64,000 bases of DNA, taken from the NCBI RefSeq assembly GCF_000230695.2, contig NC_020541.1:1674001-1738000 (forward strand). Direction: 5' to 3'. Source of the stretch: Rhodanobacter denitrificans (GTDB taxonomy: Bacteria > Pseudomonadota > Gammaproteobacteria > Xanthomonadales > Rhodanobacteraceae). Positions within the stretch are counted from its first letter, which is position 1. Each line of letters starts with the position of its first letter. The notes beneath the pieces were generated by a model. That model did not search any database and was not told the origin of the DNA. It was given only the letters and a program-made list of their open reading frames with translations. Position numbers and translations under genes: made by a program. Of this stretch, positions 27,235 through 39,463 are shown piece by piece.

Positions 27235-28434
27235 TCAGTCGCCGATCACGCCCAGCTTCCGGGCCACCGTGGTGAAGGCGGCGATCGCGCGGTCGAGATG
27301 CTCGCGGGTATGCGCCGCGCTCATCTGCGTGCGGATGCGCGCCTGACCCTGCGGCACCACCGGGTAGAAGAAGCCGGTGACGTAGATGCCTTCCTCCAGC
27401 AGTGCAGTGGCCATCGCCTGCGCCTTCGGCGCGTCGTAGATCATCACCGGCACGATCGGATGCACGCCCGGCTTGATGTCGAATCCGGCGGCAGTCATCC
27501 GTTCGCGGAAGTAGCGCGTGTTTTCCTTGAGCTTCTCGCGCAGCTCGCCGGCGCTGGAAAGCATGTCGAACACCTTGATCGCGGCAGCCACCACGTGCGG
27601 CGGCAGCGAGTTGGAGAACAGGTAGGGGCGCGAGCGCTGGCGCAGCAGCTCGATCACTTCCTTGCGGCCGGTGGTGAAGCCGCCCAGCGCCCCGCCGAGC
27701 GCCTTGCCCAGCGTGCCGGTGAAGATGTCGATCTTGTCCATCACGCCGTTGACCTCGGCCGAGCCGCGGCCGCTGTCGCCGAGGAAGCCGGTGCAGTGGC
27801 ATTCGTCGATGTGCACCATGGCGTCGTATTTCGCCGCCAGCGCGGTGATCTGGTCGAGCTTGGCGATGAAGCCGTCCATCGAGAACGCGCCGTCGGTCGA
27901 GATCAGCTTGGTGCGCGCGCCGGCCGCGTCGGCCGCCTGCAGCTGCTGCTCCAGGTCGGCCATGTCGCTGTTGGCGTAGCGGTAGCGTTTGGCCTTGCAC
28001 AGACGGATGCCGTCGATGATCGAGGCATGATTCAACGCGTCGGAGATCACCGCGTCCTGCTCGCCCAGCAGCGGCTCGAACAGGCCGCCGTTGGCGTCGA
28101 AGCAGGCGGCGTAGAGGATGGTGTCCTCGGTACCGAAGAACGCGGCGATCTTCGCTTCCAGCTGCTTGTGCAGGTCCTGCGTGCCGCAGATGAAGCGCAC
28201 GCTGGCCATGCCGAAACCGTGGCTGTCCAGCGCATCCTTGGCGGCCTGGATTACCGCAGGATGGTCGGCCAGGCCGAGGTAGTTGTTGGCGCAGAAGTTC
28301 AACACCTTGCGGCCGCCTTCCAGCTCGATCTCGGCGGATTGCGGCGAGACGATGATGCGCTCGGCCTTGAACAGGCCCTGGTCGCGGATGGCGTCGAGTT
28401 CGCTGGCGTAGCGCGCCTTGGCTGAGTAGCTCAT
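27235..28434 (-). CDS. kbl: Glycine C-acetyltransferase (2-amino-3-ketobutyrate CoA ligase)
   Basis: A 399-aa PLP enzyme of the alpha-oxoamine synthase family that cleaves 2-amino-3-oxobutyrate with CoA to glycine and acetyl-CoA, the second step of threonine degradation. Evidence: [66 protein letters not shown], and the PLP lysine in [12 protein letters not shown]. The length equals E. coli Kbl. It is transcribed in the same direction as tdh but separated from it by the 3.7-kb DUF748 gene, whereas the two are usually adjacent. Confidence 0.95.
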   Translation of the reverse strand: MSYSAKARYASELDAIRDQGLFKAERIIVSPQSAEIELEGGRKVLNFCANNYLGLADHPAVIQAAKDALDSHGFGMASVRFICGTQDLHKQLEAKIAAFFGTEDTILYAACFDANGGLFEPLLGEQDAVISDALNHASIIDGIRLCKAKRYRYANSDMADLEQQLQAADAAGARTKLISTDGAFSMDGFIAKLDQITALAAKYDAMVHIDECHCTGFLGDSGRGSAEVNGVMDKIDIFTGTLGKALGGALGGFTTGRKEVIELLRQRSRPYLFSNSLPPHVVAAAIKVFDMLSSAGELREKLKENTRYFRERMTAAGFDIKPGVHPIVPVMIYDAPKAQAMATALLEEGIYVTGFFYPVVPQGQARIRTQMSAAHTREHLDRAIAAFTTVARKLGVIGD

Positions 28435-28521
28435 GGGGGATTCCGGCCGGTGGGCAAAGCGCTATTTTGACCGTTTGGCGCCGTGCTGGGAAGGAAGCCA
28501 CGGCGCCGGCGCCTGCGCGCG

Positions 28522-31500
28522 CTACTGCTTCAGGCTGAAATCCACGCGCGTGGTCTTGCCCTTGTCGTCGATGCCCTGGGCGTCGAGCTTCGGTTCCTGC
28601 AGCGACACGCGCGTGTCGTCCAGCTTGCCCGCCAACCAGGCCTGCACCGCGGCGGCGCGGCGCTCGGCCAGCGTGCGCATGGCCTTGGCATCCACCGGCA
28701 CGTTGGTTTCCATCAGGCTGCGCATCTCGTCCGGTTCGAGCGACTTCTTCAGGCCGAGGAAGTTGCGCGGCTTGTCCTGGATGTCGTCGTGGCGATAGGC
28801 GCGCCGGAGGTACTTCTCGTATTCGTCCGGGGTGACGTTGACCGCGGCCAGCACCGCATCCGAGGTGTCGGCGTTCTTGCCCGCGGTGTCCAGCGCCTTC
28901 TCGCGGCGCACCAGGTTGTCCACTGTGACCTTGCGCAGGCCGTCCTGATCCTTGCCCGGGTCGACCCGGCCGATGATGCCGAGCTTCAGCGAGGGCTTTT
29001 GCTGCAGCAGCGCCACGACCTTGCCCAGGCGCTCCTGCGCCTTCGCGTCGAGCACGGCCGAGCCCGGCGCGAACTCGACGTAGCCGAGGTCTTCATGGCT
29101 GCCGCCGAAGGCGCCGGCCAGCAGGCGGAACGGCGCGGTGGCGGCCTTGGCGATCAGGTTGCCGATGGCGCGCCAGATCAGCCCGCCCAGGCTGAACTGC
29201 GGATCGTCCAACGAGCCGGACACCGGCAGGTTCACGTCGATGTTGCCCTGGGTGTCCTTGAGCAGCGCCACCGCCAGCTTCACCGGCAGGTGCTTGATGC
29301 CCGGGCTCTCGTTGCGCGCACCGAAGGTGAGCTGGGTGATGAAGATGTGGTTGTCCGCATCGAGCTTGCGCTGATCCAGCACGTAGTGGACGTCCATGTT
29401 GAGCTTGCCGGCGGTGATCGGGTAGCCGGTGTACTTGGTGGAGTAGGCGGCAAGGTGGGTGAGCTCCACCTCGTTGGCCTTGCCCTTGATGTCCAGGAAC
29501 GCCACCGGCTGCAGCGGGTTGATGCTGCCGTCGATGTCCACCGGCGAGTCATCGTCCAGCGCCGCCTGCACCGACAGCTCGGCCGGCGGATCGCCCGGGG
29601 TGGTGCCGAACGCGTCGATCCGGCCGGTGAGCTTGGTGAGGTTGGCGGAGTAGTTGGGCTTGATGAAGTTGTCGGTGTAGTTGAGCTGGCCGTTGACCAG
29701 GGTGATGCCGCCGATATGGATGTCGGCCGGGGACGCCGCCGGTGCCGCGGCTGCCGTGAGCGACGTACCGGTGGCCGCCGCCGGTGCGGGCGTCGCGGGC
29801 TTCGGCGGTGGCGCGGTCGGCGTGGCGGCGGCGCGGGTCACCGACACCGGCGCGGCCTCGGGCGAGGCGACCACGTCGGACAGGTTCAGCTTGCCGTCCG
29901 CGTTGATGATCATGCGCGCGTAGAACGAGGTGAGCGTCAGCGTGCCGACGTGCACGCGCGGCGCGCCATGGCCGATCTCGGCGTCGAGGCTGGAGGCGCT
30001 GAGCGTGCGCCAGCGCAGGAAGTCGTCGCCGCTGAGCTTGTCCTGCACGCGCACGCGTTCCAGCGCGGCGTTGCCGCGGTAGCGCAGCGTCGGCGTGTCG
30101 CCACGGCCGTCGTAGTGCAGCTTGCCGTTGCTGGTGAGCCTGGCGTCGGCCACGCTGACATTCAGCGGCACGCTGATGTACGGCTCGAAGCGGGCGATGT
30201 CCAGCCGCCGGGTGTCCAGCTGCAGGTCGGCGCCCAATGGCGAGGGGCGCAGCGTGCCGGCGGCGGCGAACGTGCCGCGGTCGATGGCGCCTTCCAGCTT
30301 GAACGGGCGGGCCTCGCCCAGCTTGTCGCCGAGATTGTCGATGCCGCCCTTGAGCGATTTCAGCTGCACGGCGACGGGTTTGGCGCCGGCGGCTAGGTCA
30401 GTGAAGTCGAGCGCAGCATCGTCCAGGCCGAGGTGGGCGATGTTCCAGTGCCAGGGCGGTCCGGGATCCGCTGCGGCCTTGCGCTGGTTGCCCGGTGCCG
30501 CCAGCAGTTCCAGCAGGCTGATCGCGCCGTTGCGCTGGCGCCGTACCTTCAGGTCGAGCTTGCTGGCGGTGACCGTGCCCAGCTGCGCCTGGCGGTCGGC
30601 CAGGTCGACCAGGCGGATCTCCGCCTGCAGCTGGTGCCAGGCCAGCGGGACGCCGTACTCCTTCGAGGCTGCCTCGAGCACGAAGTTGCTCACCGTGGTG
30701 CGCGCATCGGTCAGCTGCACGTTGACGGCCTTGCCCCAGTCGAGCCGCAGCTGGCCATCGGCGTCGAGCTTGCCCTGGGTCACTCGTGCGGCCATCGGCG
30801 CCGCCGCCGCCTGCAGCGGGGCCACGTCCACTTGGCTGAGGGCGAGATGGGCCGCCAGCCGGCCGGCGGCCAGATCCAGTGTGCCCTTGGCCGACAGCAC
30901 GCCGCCGCCGAGCCGGGCAGCCAGGTCGATCCGGCCGACCGGTGCCGGTTGCAGGCTCAGGCCCTGCAGGCTGCCGTGCAGATTGTCGATGGCCAGTTCG
31001 TGCTGCGTGGCGTCGGTGTAGCGGATGGCGCTGTTCGTCAGCGCCAGCGAGGCGATGCGCAGGTCGGTCGGCGTCGCCTTGGCGGCGGAGGCGGCCGGTG
31101 CCGGGCCGACGGCGAGGCTGTCGAAGTTGCTGTGGCCGCCGGCGCCCCGGGTGTAGTGCAGCCGGGCCTGGTCCAGCCGCAGCGCGCCCAGCCGGTAGCG
31201 TGAGAGCAGCGGTTGCACGTCGGCCAGCTCGGCACTGCCATTGCCGAGTTCGAAAATCGGATCGCCGTGGTTGCTGGCCAGTGCGAAGTCATCCAGCTGC
31301 AGATGGCCGGTCAGCTGCAATTGCGGCGTGGGTTGGGTCTGCACGAAGTGCAGGTCCAGCTTGCCGCCGAGCCGCCCCTTGCTGATGGCCAGCGGCAGCG
31401 GTGCAGGGGCGTAGGCCAGGTAGCGCGGCAGGTCCAGCTGCTCGAACTGGAAATGCACGACCGCTTCGCGGGTATCGGCGAACGGCCTGGTCTGGCCGTC

Positions 31501-32178
31501 GATGTGCAGCGGGCTGCCGTCCACCTTCATGGCCAGCAGCGGCTGCACGAACACGTCGGTGTCGCTGGGCAGGTTGGCGATGAAGGGGATGCCCAGTTCC
31601 AGTTGCTCGACGTGGTGGCTGGCCTTGCCCAACTGGTCGTCGAACCGGAGGTCGCCCGCGTGCACGGCGATGTTGGACAGCGAGAAGCGCGCCGGCGGCG
31701 CCTCCGGGTCCGCGGGTTTCGAGGCGTAGCGTTCCAGCAGATCGGTGAAGTTGAAGCGCCCGTCCGCCGTGCGCACGATACGGATCTGCGGGTGCTGCAG
31801 GCGCAGTTCGTCCAGCACCGGCGCCCGGCGCAGCAGCGAGGTCCACGAGGCGTTGATCACCGCCTGGTCGACGTCTATGAACGGCGAGCGGCCGTCGCGG
31901 TCGGCGATGTGCAGGCGGTCCAACTGCAGGCGCAGGGTGTAGGGGTTGAAGTGCACCCCGCCCAGCGTCACCGGCCGTGACAGGGCCGCGCTGGCGCGCT
32001 TCTCGATCTGGGCGCGGATGATCGGCGGGGCGGCGAAGAAGCCGAGCAACCCGAACACCACCAGCACGATGGCGGCGATCAGCGCGGCCTTGCGTGCATG
32101 CTGCGAGCGGTACAACTGCCGGGCCTTGTCGCTGGCCGCCGCCAGGCGGGCACCTGCCATGGAGCGAAGGGCGTTCAT
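28522..32178 (-). CDS. DUF748/AsmA-like envelope protein
   Basis: A very large (1218 aa) membrane-anchored protein. Residues about 29-55 form one N-terminal membrane helix (ALIAAIVLVVFGLLGFFAAPP). The rest is a repetitive beta-rich periplasmic region with DUF748-type segments (LTLGGVHFNPYTLRLQLDRLHI-like entry, INASWTSLLRRAPVLDELRLQHP, FNFTDLLERY, and a late INPLQPVAFLDIKG). A Pro/Ala-rich linker lies near residue 770. The C-terminus (about 1040-1215) carries an OmpA-like segment beginning YVEFAPGSAVLDAKAQERLGKV. Such AsmA/TamB-like proteins are thought to bridge the periplasm and influence phospholipid or outer-membrane assembly. It sits between tdh and kbl with no metabolic link that I can name. 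Confidence 0.82.
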   Translation of the reverse strand: MNALRSMAGARLAAASDKARQLYRSQHARKAALIAAIVLVVFGLLGFFAAPPIIRAQIEKRASAALSRPVTLGGVHFNPYTLRLQLDRLHIADRDGRSPFIDVDQAVINASWTSLLRRAPVLDELRLQHPQIRIVRTADGRFNFTDLLERYASKPADPEAPPARFSLSNIAVHAGDLRFDDQLGKASHHVEQLELGIPFIANLPSDTDVFVQPLLAMKVDGSPLHIDGQTRPFADTREAVVHFQFEQLDLPRYLAYAPAPLPLAISKGRLGGKLDLHFVQTQPTPQLQLTGHLQLDDFALASNHGDPIFELGNGSAELADVQPLLSRYRLGALRLDQARLHYTRGAGGHSNFDSLAVGPAPAASAAKATPTDLRIASLALTNSAIRYTDATQHELAIDNLHGSLQGLSLQPAPVGRIDLAARLGGGVLSAKGTLDLAAGRLAAHLALSQVDVAPLQAAAAPMAARVTQGKLDADGQLRLDWGKAVNVQLTDARTTVSNFVLEAASKEYGVPLAWHQLQAEIRLVDLADRQAQLGTVTASKLDLKVRRQRNGAISLLELLAAPGNQRKAAADPGPPWHWNIAHLGLDDAALDFTDLAAGAKPVAVQLKSLKGGIDNLGDKLGEARPFKLEGAIDRGTFAAAGTLRPSPLGADLQLDTRRLDIARFEPYISVPLNVSVADARLTSNGKLHYDGRGDTPTLRYRGNAALERVRVQDKLSGDDFLRWRTLSASSLDAEIGHGAPRVHVGTLTLTSFYARMIINADGKLNLSDVVASPEAAPVSVTRAAATPTAPPPKPATPAPAAATGTSLTAAAAPAASPADIHIGGITLVNGQLNYTDNFIKPNYSANLTKLTGRIDAFGTTPGDPPAELSVQAALDDDSPVDIDGSINPLQPVAFLDIKGKANEVELTHLAAYSTKYTGYPITAGKLNMDVHYVLDQRKLDADNHIFITQLTFGARNESPGIKHLPVKLAVALLKDTQGNIDVNLPVSGSLDDPQFSLGGLIWRAIGNLIAKAATAPFRLLAGAFGGSHEDLGYVEFAPGSAVLDAKAQERLGKVVALLQQKPSLKLGIIGRVDPGKDQDGLRKVTVDNLVRREKALDTAGKNADTSDAVLAAVNVTPDEYEKYLRRAYRHDDIQDKPRNFLGLKKSLEPDEMRSLMETNVPVDAKAMRTLAERRAAAVQAWLAGKLDDTRVSLQEPKLDAQGIDDKGKTTRVDFSLKQ

Positions 32179-32314
32179 GCGGACTTTCCGGTGGCGTCAT
32201 GGACCGGCGGCACCCGCCGGGCACTTCCTGCAGCCGGCAGCGACCGGCCGCAGGAAGTTTACGCAGATGCCGTGAAACTGGCGACGGCAGGCGGCTGCAA
32301 TCGTCCGCGCTCGT

Positions 32315-33349
32315 TCAGCTCCAGGAGCAGACCACCTTGCCGCACTTGCCCGCGTCCATCAGGTCGAAGCCCTTCTGGAAGTCGTCGATGTGGATCTGGT
32401 GGGTGAGCACTTTTTGCAGCGGGAAGCCGGTGAGCACCATCTGGGTCATCTTGTACCAGGTCTCGTACATCTTGCGGCCGTAGATGCCCTGCAAAGTGAG
32501 GCCCTTGAAGATCACCTTGTCCCAGTCGATGCCGGCGCCCTTGGGCTGGATGCCGAGCAGGGCGATCTTGCCGCCGTGGTACATGCAGTCGAGCATGTCG
32601 TTGAACGCGCGCGGGTTGCCGCTCATTTCCAGGCCCACGTCGAAGCCTTCCATGTGCAGGTCCTTCATCACGTCCTTGAGTGACTGGTTGGCCACGTTGA
32701 CCACGCGGGTGGCGCCCATGTCGGCGGCCAGCTTCAGGCGGTAGTCGTTGACGTCGGTGACCACCACGTTGCGCGCACCCACGTGCTTGGCGATGCCGGC
32801 GGCGATGATGCCGATCGGGCCGGCGCCGGTGATCAGCACGTCCTCGCCGATCAGGTCGAACTCCAGCGCGCAGTGCGCGGCATTGCCGTAGGGGTCGAAG
32901 AACGCGGCCAGCTCGGAAGGGATCTGGTCCGGGATCGGCCACAGATTGGAGGCGGGCATGGTCATGTACTCGGCGAACGCGCCGTTGCGGTTCACGCCGA
33001 TGCCGACCGTGTTCGGGCACAGGTGCTGGCGGCCCGCCCGGCAGTTGCGGCAGTGGCCGCAGACGATGTGGCCCTCGGCGGAGACGCGGTCGCCGACCTT
33101 GTAGCCGGTGACGCCCGGGCCGACCTCCACGATGCGGCCGACGAACTCGTGGCCGATGGTCAGGCCCGGCTTGATCGTGCGCTGGCTCCACTCGTCCCAC
33201 TTGTAGATGTGCAGGTCGGTACCGCAGATCGCGGTCTTCTCGATCTTGATCAGCACCTCGTTCGGGCCGACCTCGGGCAGCGGCACTTCTTCCATCCAGA
33301 TGCCCTGCTCGGGCTTGCGCTTGACCAGGGCTTTCATCGTCTGCGGCAT
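32315..33349 (-). CDS. tdh: L-threonine 3-dehydrogenase
   Basis: A 344-aa zinc-dependent medium-chain dehydrogenase that oxidises threonine to 2-amino-3-oxobutyrate with NAD. Catalytic zinc ligands are in [10 protein letters not shown] and [12 protein letters not shown], the structural zinc loop is [15 protein letters not shown], and the nucleotide fold is [20 protein letters not shown]. The start at 33349 ([16 protein letters not shown]) is the family start; a longer frame to 33394 is not conserved. Kbl, the next enzyme, lies two genes downstream on the same strand. Confidence 0.95.
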   Translation of the reverse strand: MPQTMKALVKRKPEQGIWMEEVPLPEVGPNEVLIKIEKTAICGTDLHIYKWDEWSQRTIKPGLTIGHEFVGRIVEVGPGVTGYKVGDRVSAEGHIVCGHCRNCRAGRQHLCPNTVGIGVNRNGAFAEYMTMPASNLWPIPDQIPSELAAFFDPYGNAAHCALEFDLIGEDVLITGAGPIGIIAAGIAKHVGARNVVVTDVNDYRLKLAADMGATRVVNVANQSLKDVMKDLHMEGFDVGLEMSGNPRAFNDMLDCMYHGGKIALLGIQPKGAGIDWDKVIFKGLTLQGIYGRKMYETWYKMTQMVLTGFPLQKVLTHQIHIDDFQKGFDLMDAGKCGKVVCSWS

Positions 33350-33500
33350 GGGGAATCCATCGGTGGGCCCGCGATGCGGGCGGGGAAACAGCAATTATAG
33401 AGCGCGGCCGTGGGCGACCGCTGCCGGACCGGGATCTTGCCGGCGGCACTTGGGCAAACTATGGTCGCAAGTTTATGCGATGGCGCCGAGGGTCGGTTCG

Positions 33501-35660
33501 ATGCGATGGAAAAGGATGCTGTGGTCCACTGCGGTGGCGATGTCGTTCAGTCCGCTGGCACAGGCCGACGAGGGCATGTGGATGCCGTCGCAGCTGCCGT
33601 CGATCGGCCGGCCATTGAAAGCCGCCGGCTATCGAGGTGACCCTTCCGCGCTGGCCGACCTGACCCGGCCACCGCTCAGCGCGGTGGTCAAGGTCGGTGG
33701 CGCCACCGGCGCCTTCGTCAGCGAGCAGGGCCTGGTGCTGACCAACCACCACGTGGCGTTCGGGGTGATCCAGTACAACAGCAACGCGCAGCGCAACCTG
33801 ATCGAGCAGGGCTACGTGGCGACCGACCGCAGCGAGGAGCTGCCGGCCAATCCCGACTTCCGCCTGCGCGTCACGGTCGGCTTCGAGCAGGTCACCGACC
33901 GGGTGCTGACCGATGCCCGCGGCAAGACCGGCCGCGCCTACTACGACGCGGTGGACGCGGCGGGCAAGGCGCTGGTCGCCGCCTGCGAGCGCGAGGACGG
34001 TATGCGCTGCAGCGTCGCCACCCTGTTCTACGGCCGCGACTTCTACCTGGTGAAGCAGCTGGAGCTGCGCGACGTGCGGCTGGTCTACGCGCCGCCGCGC
34101 GCGATCGGCAACTACGGCGACGAGGTGGACAACTTCATGTGGCCACGCCACAGCGGCGACTTCACCGTGCTGCGCGCCTACGTCGGCCCCGACGGCAAGC
34201 CGGCGGATTACTCGAAGGACAATCGGCCGTACACGCCGCCCGAGCATCTCAAGATCGCCCGCGAAGGCGTCAACGAGGGCGACTTCGTGATGCTGGCCGG
34301 TTATCCCGGCATCACCTACCGCCATCGCAGCGCCGCCGAGTTCGCCGACCAGGTGCAGTGGCGCCTGCCCGCATCGGTGGCGGCGATGAAGCAGTTGCAG
34401 GAGGTGATCGAGGACGCCGGCGAGAAGGATGCGCAGGCAAAAATCCGCTACGCCTCGCAGCTGCAGTCGCTGAAGAACAACATCAAGCGCTTCAGCGGCG
34501 AGCTGGAAGGCCTCAAGCGCAGCGACGCGGTGGCGGTGCGACAGCAAGACGAGGCGGCGATGCTGGCCTGGCTGGACAAGCAGGGCACGGCGAAGGCACT
34601 GCGCCCGCAGATCGACGCGGCGATGGCGGCGATCGCCGCGGGCAACGCCAGCCGCGAGCGCGATCTGTTGCTCGGCCTGCTCCAGTCGCAGACCCAGCTG
34701 CTGCGCTCGGCGCTGCGCCTGCAACGGCTGGCGCATGAGCGCGGCAAGCCCGACGCCGAACGCGAGAACGGCTACCAGCAGCGCGACGAGGAGCTGATCG
34801 CCAGCGGCCTGCGCCAGGTGCAGCGCCGCTACGATCCGGCGGTCGAGAAGCGCCTGCTGACGGCGCTGCTGACCCGCTATCAGCAACTGCCCGCCGCGCA
34901 GCACGTGGCGGAATTCGATGCCGCGTTCGGCCGCACCCCGACCGAGCTGGCGACCACGCTGGATCGGGTCTACGCCGCCACGGCACTGGGCGACGAAGCG
35001 CAGCGCCTGCGCTGGATGGACGCCGACGCCGCGGCGCTGGCCACGGCCGACGACAGCCTGCTGCAACTGGCGGCGAAACTGCAGCCCGCGCTGCTGCGCA
35101 TCGACGACGAACGCAAGGCGCGCGAAGGCGACTTGCTGCGGCTGCGCCCGGCCTACATGCAGGCGCTGATCGCCTATCGCGAGCAGCAGGGCCGCGCGGT
35201 GTATCCGGATGCGAACGCCACCCTGCGCGTGAGTTACGGCAAGGTCACGGCGCTGAAGGCGCGCGACGCGGTGGGCTACGCGCCGCTGACCAGTACCGCC
35301 GGCATCGTCGAGAAGAACACCGGCGTGGCGCCGTTCGATGCACCGAAGCCGCTGCTGGACGCGATCGCCAGGGGTGACTATGCCGGCTATCTGGACCCGA
35401 AGTCCGGCAGCATGCCGGTGAACTTCCTCAGCAACCTCGACACCACCGGCGGCAACTCCGGCTCGCCGGTGCTGAACGCGAAGGGCGAGCTGGTCGGCCT
35501 CAACTTCGACAGCAACTGGGAAGCGGTCAGCGCCAGCTGGATGTTCGACCCGCGCTACAAGCGCGCGATCCACGTCGACCTGCGCTACATGCGCTGGCTG
35601 ATGGACAAGGTCTATCCGGCGCCATGGCTGCTGCAGGAGCTGGGCGTACCGGCGCGCTGA
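33501..35660 (+). CDS. S46-family dipeptidyl-peptidase, divergent paralogue
   Basis: A 719-aa periplasmic exopeptidase that should remove dipeptides from peptide N-termini. The signal peptide MRWKRMLWSTAVAMSFSPLAQA is followed by the S46 start DEGMWMPSQLP. The catalytic His84 is in LTNHHVAFG and the nucleophile Ser653 in TTGGNSGSP. The N-terminus-binding segment reads DNFMWPRHSGDF, with Phe212 where characterised enzymes have Trp, and the S1-pocket position is Ser671 (FDSNW), not the Gly of DPP7 or the Arg of DPP11. The start at 33501 has GAGG 9 nt upstream; ATG 33480 is an alternative. It lies head-to-tail with a second S46 gene. Confidence 0.88.
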   Translation: MRWKRMLWSTAVAMSFSPLAQADEGMWMPSQLPSIGRPLKAAGYRGDPSALADLTRPPLSAVVKVGGATGAFVSEQGLVLTNHHVAFGVIQYNSNAQRNLIEQGYVATDRSEELPANPDFRLRVTVGFEQVTDRVLTDARGKTGRAYYDAVDAAGKALVAACEREDGMRCSVATLFYGRDFYLVKQLELRDVRLVYAPPRAIGNYGDEVDNFMWPRHSGDFTVLRAYVGPDGKPADYSKDNRPYTPPEHLKIAREGVNEGDFVMLAGYPGITYRHRSAAEFADQVQWRLPASVAAMKQLQEVIEDAGEKDAQAKIRYASQLQSLKNNIKRFSGELEGLKRSDAVAVRQQDEAAMLAWLDKQGTAKALRPQIDAAMAAIAAGNASRERDLLLGLLQSQTQLLRSALRLQRLAHERGKPDAERENGYQQRDEELIASGLRQVQRRYDPAVEKRLLTALLTRYQQLPAAQHVAEFDAAFGRTPTELATTLDRVYAATALGDEAQRLRWMDADAAALATADDSLLQLAAKLQPALLRIDDERKAREGDLLRLRPAYMQALIAYREQQGRAVYPDANATLRVSYGKVTALKARDAVGYAPLTSTAGIVEKNTGVAPFDAPKPLLDAIARGDYAGYLDPKSGSMPVNFLSNLDTTGGNSGSPVLNAKGELVGLNFDSNWEAVSASWMFDPRYKRAIHVDLRYMRWLMDKVYPAPWLLQELGVPAR

Positions 35661-35774
35661 ACGTCGCAGCATGACTTGCGGCATATGCCGCGGGTGTCCG
35701 GCTCGGGCATAAGACGCAAGTTATTGCGTCACCTTTGCCGGCTTTCCGGGGCCGGCTTTCACCAGGAGATTCCC

Positions 35775-37937
<2,163 letters not shown>

Positions 37938-37961
37938 GCCGCGCGTTCGCGCCAGCACCGG

Positions 37962-37984
37962 GGCCCGCGTCGACGACGCGGGCC
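37962..37984 (+). terminator. Hairpin after the second S46 peptidase gene
   Basis: GGCCCGCGT pairs with ACGCGGGCC around a 5-nt loop, followed by TCTTGC. The T tract is weak. Confidence 0.5.
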
Positions 37985-38016
37985 TCTTGCGTTGCGGCAA
38001 CCCTTAAACTGTCGCG

Positions 38017-38985
38017 ATGCCGCTCGATAGCCGCCCCCTCGCCATCTTCCTGATGGGTCCCACCGCCTCCGGCAAGACCGCGCTGGCATGCGGGCTGAGC
38101 GAGCGGTTTCCGCTGGATCTGGTCAGCGTCGATTCGGCGCTGGTCTACCGCGGCATGGACATCGGCACGGCGAAACCTGACCCGGCGACGCTGGCGCGCC
38201 ATCCGCATGCGCTGGTCGACATCCGCGATCCCGGCCAGCCGTATTCGGCGGCGGATTTCTGCGCCGACGCATTGCCGGTGATGCAGCGGGTCAGCGCGCA
38301 GGGCAGGGTGCCGCTGCTGGTCGGCGGCACCGGGCTGTACTTCCGCGCGTTGCAGCAGGGGCTGTCCGATTTGCCGGAGGCCGACCCGGCGACCCGCGCG
38401 CGACTCGCCGCCGAAGCGCGGCAACTCGGCTGGCCGGCCATGCATGCGCGGCTGGCGAGCCTCGATCCGGCCGCCGCCGGCCGGATCGGCTGCAACGACG
38501 TGCAGCGCCTGCAGCGCGCACTGGAAGTGATCGAACTGAGCGGCCGGCCGCTTTCCGAATTGCAGCGCGGCGGGACGACGGCGCGCTTTCCGTGGCGCGT
38601 GCTCAAGCTGGCGCTGCTGCCGACCGACCGGCGCGTGCTGCATGAGCGCATCGCCCGGCGTTTCGACGCGATGCTGGCGGAGGGCTTCCTGGACGAGGTG
38701 CGCGCGCTGCGGGCGCGCGGCGACCTGCACGCCGACCTGCCGGCGATCCGCGCGGTCGGCTACCGGCAGGCGTGGGAACACCTGGACGGCCTGACCGATC
38801 CGGCCGAATTCCGCGAGCGCGCCATCTACGCCACCCGCCAGCTGGCCAAGCGGCAGATCACCTGGCTGCGCAGCGACTACGGCGCCCGCCTGTTCGACCC
38901 GGACCAGCCCGGCCTGGCCACCCGCGCCGCGGCGGCCGTACGGCTGTTTCTGGACGGGCCGGGCGGTCCGGCGTCGCCAGCGTGA
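38017..38985 (+). CDS. miaA: tRNA dimethylallyltransferase
   Basis: A 322-aa enzyme that adds a dimethylallyl group to N6 of A37 in tRNAs reading codons that start with U. Seen are the P-loop [32 protein letters not shown] with the catalytic Asp, [16 protein letters not shown], and the [12 protein letters not shown] core near residue 270. The ATG at 38017 begins just ahead of the P-loop strand. It is the first gene of the conserved miaA-hfq-hflX-hflK-hflC-purA block. Confidence 0.95.
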   Translation: MPLDSRPLAIFLMGPTASGKTALACGLSERFPLDLVSVDSALVYRGMDIGTAKPDPATLARHPHALVDIRDPGQPYSAADFCADALPVMQRVSAQGRVPLLVGGTGLYFRALQQGLSDLPEADPATRARLAAEARQLGWPAMHARLASLDPAAAGRIGCNDVQRLQRALEVIELSGRPLSELQRGGTTARFPWRVLKLALLPTDRRVLHERIARRFDAMLAEGFLDEVRALRARGDLHADLPAIRAVGYRQAWEHLDGLTDPAEFRERAIYATRQLAKRQITWLRSDYGARLFDPDQPGLATRAAAAVRLFLDGPGGPASPA

Positions 38986-39118
38986 CCCAGTGCACTTGCG
39001 CCGCGCAAAAATCTTCTTTCATCAAGTATTTGAAAGCAGCTAACATCCCGGTCATGTTGGACCGGGGCGCCACCGGCGTTTTTTCTCCGGTCTGTCCGTG
39101 GCAAGGGGAGAACAAGAA

Positions 39119-39406
39119 ATGTCCAAGGGGCAGTCGTTGCAGGATCCGTTTCTGAATGCGTTGCGGCGCGAACGCGTGCCGGTAGCCATCTATCTGGTCA
39201 ACGGCATCAAGCTGCAGGGGACGGTCGAGTCGTTCGACCAGTTTGTGGTGTTGCTGCGCAACCAGGTAAGCCAGATGGTGTACAAGCACGCCATCTCCAC
39301 CGTGGTACCCAGCCGCAACGTACGTATCGGCAATGGCCACGAAGGCCATGAGGGCCATGAGCATCCGTCCGACACGTCGGTCGCTTCCGCCGACGCGGAC
39401 GCTTGA
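39119..39406 (+). CDS. hfq: RNA chaperone Hfq
   Basis: A 95-aa Sm-like hexameric RNA-binding protein that pairs small RNAs with mRNAs. The Sm1 motif region ([22 protein letters not shown]) and Sm2 [12 protein letters not shown] are intact. The C-terminal tail is unusual, with [10 protein letters not shown] followed by an acidic Ser/Asp-rich end. AAGGGGAGAAC lies upstream of the ATG at 39119; an in-frame ATG at 39098 overlaps that site. The leader holds a small hairpin with six T (39068-39084). Confidence 0.96.
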   Translation: MSKGQSLQDPFLNALRRERVPVAIYLVNGIKLQGTVESFDQFVVLLRNQVSQMVYKHAISTVVPSRNVRIGNGHEGHEGHEHPSDTSVASADADA

Positions 39407-39463
39407 TAGAAGGGCAGCCCGCCCGCATGAAGTGGGTCTGCTCCTGAAGGATCACACCCACTA

